Shown piece after piece: positions 20,890 through 23,208 of a DNA stretch of 23,208 bases (position 1 is its first letter; each line of letters opens with the position of its first letter). Under the pieces are notes generated by a model. It did no database searches. It was not told the DNA's origin and worked only from the letters and a program-made list of their open reading frames with translations. The DNA lies in IMG/VR virus record IMGVR_UViG_3300020000_000060, positions 1-23,208 of that record; one strand, 5' to 3'. This stretch comes from a virus. The translations under genes were made by a program, and so were the position numbers.

Positions 20890-23208
20890 TTAAAGGAAAT
20901 TTGATTTCTGGAATGGATCAATAAACTCTTCTTTTATGTTTGAACTAACTCCGAATTTGACAAAAGGGTACCCTGCGTGCAACATTGCGGTCACTAATCT
21001 CTTTGAATGCATGGACTTTTTGAGTTGAGTTAGAGTAATTTTAATTGATTTACCGTCTGGTTTTGTCCAAATAACCGTTCCAGTTTCTGGATCAAATGCG
21101 GCTTCCCCAACCCCATATTTAAATTCTTTTTCTTCAGGACTAAGTTCTTTAGGATTTTTGGGTGCTGGTGGTTGTATTTCTTGTCTGTTCTTTGGTTCTG
21201 TTTTAGTGTTATCAGTACTATTATCAGTACTGCTTACAGTAGGGGAGCTCGACGGAAGTGGTTGAACTTGTGGATTCAATACTGCATATATTTTTTTACT
21301 GGTTTGGTCTGCAAGTTTTTCAGCAGAAATAGGAACTCCTAAACTTTCTAATTCTTTTAAAGTTTCTTTAACCTTCTTTTTAATTAGGTCTTTGTCTAAA
21401 CTAAGCTTAGGATCTTTCATTAATATTTCTATAGCCCCAGATTCTTCAGGACTCATATCCGCCGAAGGCTTTGGATAAGTTTTATCTGAAGCAACATTGA
21501 TAATGTTCTTTTGATCTGGAAAGAGATCAAAATATCCAGCATCAATTAAAGCTTCCTTTTGGTCTGGTAATAAGTTGTTGAATTGCCAAGCAACTTTGCT
21601 TTTGTCGGGAGCTATTATATAAATTTTTCCATTTTCTTCCCACCCTACAAAGTTTTCTTTTGCCTTTTCTAATGCTTCTTTACTTTTAAATTTCTTACTT
21701 TTGAATTCCATCACCCCTTTTCTTCTAATTACGGCATACAACGCAGGTTTAAGGCGTTTTACTTCTTTTGTAATCAATGCTAAAAACTTTTGGGTTCCTT
21801 TACTAAATAACTGTTTCAATCTTCTATCACACTGTTCAAGAAACAATGATGAATTTACCTGATAACTTGGACTTCTTGGATTTACTTGATCGTCATAGAA
21901 TTTCAAAAGATTAAATGTTTTCCAATCATCACTTTCAAGATCTCTCATTTGAATTATAATATTATTCTCACGTTTCTTCCACTCCCAAAAAACACGAATT
22001 ACTTTTTGTCCAGATGGAAGATTTACAATCCTTCCACCACTAACACCAACGTCTGTACCAGTACCAGTACCAGTTACTTCAATAGTCCACTCACCTGGAT
22101 GTTTATTATAAAGACTGGCAAAATCATATACAAAATTTCCCGTTTGATCATATTCTTCTTTATCTTTGTCCTTATCTTTGTCCTTATCTTTGTCTTTACC
22201 TTTGTCTTTATCTTTGTCTTTATCTTTGTCTTTAGGATCATCTGCTTCAGACATTGGGGGCTTGGGGGTTTTCAATACATATTTATAATTACCATTCGCA
22301 TCTCTTTTATAATAACCCCCGCTATCTTTAGGATTTGCTACGTTTGTATGTGGGTCATATAATTCTGGGTGTTCTGCTGGATCAAGATAGTTCCACGCAT
22401 CTTCGGTCGTATGCGGTTCGTCCATGGCCGTTGGAAGATAAAACTCTCCATTAGGAAGTGGCTTAGAAAAGTAATGTTCTGAATGAGCCGTATCACTTTG
22501 AACTCGATCATTTATTATTCTTAACACATTATATACAAGCATTACTAAATCATCTGCCCCAAGAGATTTGGATTTACCCATTGTTGTTGCTGTAGATTGT
22601 ACAGGTTGTGTACTTGCTGCCGGTGGATCTACTGGTGGTTGTTGTGATGGGTCTGGTTGTTCAGGAACTTCTGGTTCAATAGATTTTTTAATAACTTCAA
22701 GATCATCAATAATCTTCTTTACAATCCCATATTGATTAATCTTTATAACAGCATCTGGGACGGAAGATTTTACAATGTTTGTCATTTTAGAAGTATCATT
22801 TATAAACTTATCATACAACTTGGCAATATCGTTCTTATAAGCATCAAAAACATAAATACTATTTCCTGATAAAGTGGCAGATTTCACTTCTTCACTTCTC
22901 AACGAAATCAAGTGATTCTTAAAAGGAGTGTCCGTTCTATGAGAAGGTATTGATAGAACCGTAGCACCTATATTGGTTGTATAATAAAATAACTCATTAA
23001 ATACAGATAGAATATCACGTTGTACATTTGGAATAGCTCTGGTGTTAAGTGATGGTAAAGAATTGTATCGAAAGTCGGCAACAATATAGAATAGTTTTAC
23101 CAGAAACACATTCCACAACTTGCTTATTTTAACATTTTGAGGATAATCAAAAACTCCTTCTTCTATGCCATAAGGAGAATTTGTCCATATTTCTTCTCGT
23201 ATCCGCTT
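20890..23208 (-). CDS. Large protein of unknown function, N-terminus beyond the right edge
   Basis: The frame is open from the stop at 20890 to the right edge; reading beyond the TTG at 23118 gives sensible protein (WTNSPYGIEEGVFDYPQN), so the real start lies outside and at least 772 residues are visible. The visible N-terminal part is folded (LVKLFYIVADFRYNSLPSLN; SVFNELFYYTTNIGATVLSI). It is followed by a Pro/Gln/Thr-rich linker, a His/Pro-rich stretch, a Lys-Asp repeat (~22159-22235), a beta-rich part (GEWTIEVTGTGTGTDVG; VIRVFWEWKKRENNIIIQMR), helical parts with EAL repeats, another Pro/Ser/Thr linker, and a C-terminal ~57-residue domain ending HAGYPFVKFGV that resembles a domain in the Zn-ribbon protein. 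There is no catalytic motif or membrane segment I recognise. Length and modular linkers suggest a virion or assembly protein; this is inference. Confidence 0.75.
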   Translation of the reverse strand, partial: KRIREEIWTNSPYGIEEGVFDYPQNVKISKLWNVFLVKLFYIVADFRYNSLPSLNTRAIPNVQRDILSVFNELFYYTTNIGATVLSIPSHRTDTPFKNHLISLRSEEVKSATLSGNSIYVFDAYKNDIAKLYDKFINDTSKMTNIVKSSVPDAVIKINQYGIVKKIIDDLEVIKKSIEPEVPEQPDPSQQPPVDPPAASTQPVQSTATTMGKSKSLGADDLVMLVYNVLRIINDRVQSDTAHSEHYFSKPLPNGEFYLPTAMDEPHTTEDAWNYLDPAEHPELYDPHTNVANPKDSGGYYKRDANGNYKYVLKTPKPPMSEADDPKDKDKDKDKDKGKDKDKDKDKDKDKEEYDQTGNFVYDFASLYNKHPGEWTIEVTGTGTGTDVGVSGGRIVNLPSGQKVIRVFWEWKKRENNIIIQMRDLESDDWKTFNLLKFYDDQVNPRSPSYQVNSSLFLEQCDRRLKQLFSKGTQKFLALITKEVKRLKPALYAVIRRKGVMEFKSKKFKSKEALEKAKENFVGWEENGKIYIIAPDKSKVAWQFNNLLPDQKEALIDAGYFDLFPDQKNIINVASDKTYPKPSADMSPEESGAIEILMKDPKLSLDKDLIKKKVKETLKELESLGVPISAEKLADQTSKKIYAVLNPQVQPLPSSSPTVSSTDNSTDNTKTEPKNRQEIQPPAPKNPKELSPEEKEFKYGVGEAAFDPETGTVIWTKPDGKSIKITLTQLKKSMHSKRLVTAMLHAGYPFVKFGVSSNIKEEFIDPFQKSNFL
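22159..22235 (-). repeat. Lys-Asp codon repeat (about 12-bp units) in the large protein
   Basis: On + the units read roughly TTATCTTTGTCC / TTATCTTTGTCT, repeated about six times with single-base changes. They encode alternating Asp-Lys with one Gly. It is a low-complexity, zwitterionic spacer and prone to slippage. The long opposite-strand frame over it (21886-22362) is a by-product. Confidence 0.85.

Noticed and set aside
21886-22362. 158-residue + strand frame, Phe/Ile-rich, looking like a membrane protein
   Set aside because: It is the antisense of the Lys-Asp repeat and neighbouring coding sequence; the hydrophobic run is the complement of the repeat.
23116-23118. TTG at 23118 as the start of the large gene
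   Set aside because: The frame stays open to the right edge with normal protein composition, so the gene is cut by the window instead.

Overview
This window reads as part of a contractile-tailed, T4-like (myovirus-type) bacteriophage genome. It is AT-rich, has almost no non-coding space, and carries virion genes transcribed leftward (minus strand). No host gene, integrase, tRNA, IS element or CRISPR array was seen. Recognisable proteins are a 163-residue T4 gp19-like tail tube protein, a T4 gp26-family baseplate protein with two CxxC pairs, a gp51-like small protein, a tape-measure protein, a LysM/tail-X-like protein, a large candidate hub protein, a gp32-like ssDNA-binding protein and a divergent family-A DNA polymerase. 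The host cannot be named from the sequence. All assignments are by eye from motifs, length and gene order; no database search was possible.

Layout in transcription order (right to left): a large gene cut by the right edge, with a Lys-Asp repeat; a HAD-family (deoxy)nucleotidase-like phosphatase; a Zn-ribbon protein; a 1103-residue protein with an N-terminal nucleotidyltransferase domain and two internal duplications; the tail tube gene and a strong UUCG-loop terminator; a 70-residue orphan; a 419-residue protein with a duplicated domain; a 120-residue protein; the overlapping gp26-like and gp51-like genes; the tape measure; a 792-residue tube-initiator/baseplate candidate; a LysM-like protein; a 1029-residue hub candidate with a 48-bp repeat array; the family-A polymerase-like protein; two small orphans; and the gp32-like SSB, cut by the left edge. 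Tube, chaperone-like gp26/51 pair, tape measure, tube-end protein, LysM protein and hub form a tail assembly line. The last block (polymerase-like protein to SSB) moves into replication functions.

The most unusual part is a single rightward cassette at 11679-12050, between the gp51-like and tape-measure genes. It has a perfect 20-bp palindrome overlapping the -35 of a near-consensus sigma70 promoter (TTGACA-N17-TATAGT), a predicted start at or beside the first base of the ATG, a two-helix membrane protein of 97 residues, and its own hairpin/T7 terminator inside the 3' end of the opposing gene. It looks like a self-contained 'moron'.

A second pattern is the octamer TATAAATA (TATTTATA on the coding strand). 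On the + strand I found it eight times, one pair overlapping, always in gaps between leftward genes and never inside a gene. It is likely a late-promoter-type element of this phage, although it lies opposite to the canonical T4 late-promoter orientation.
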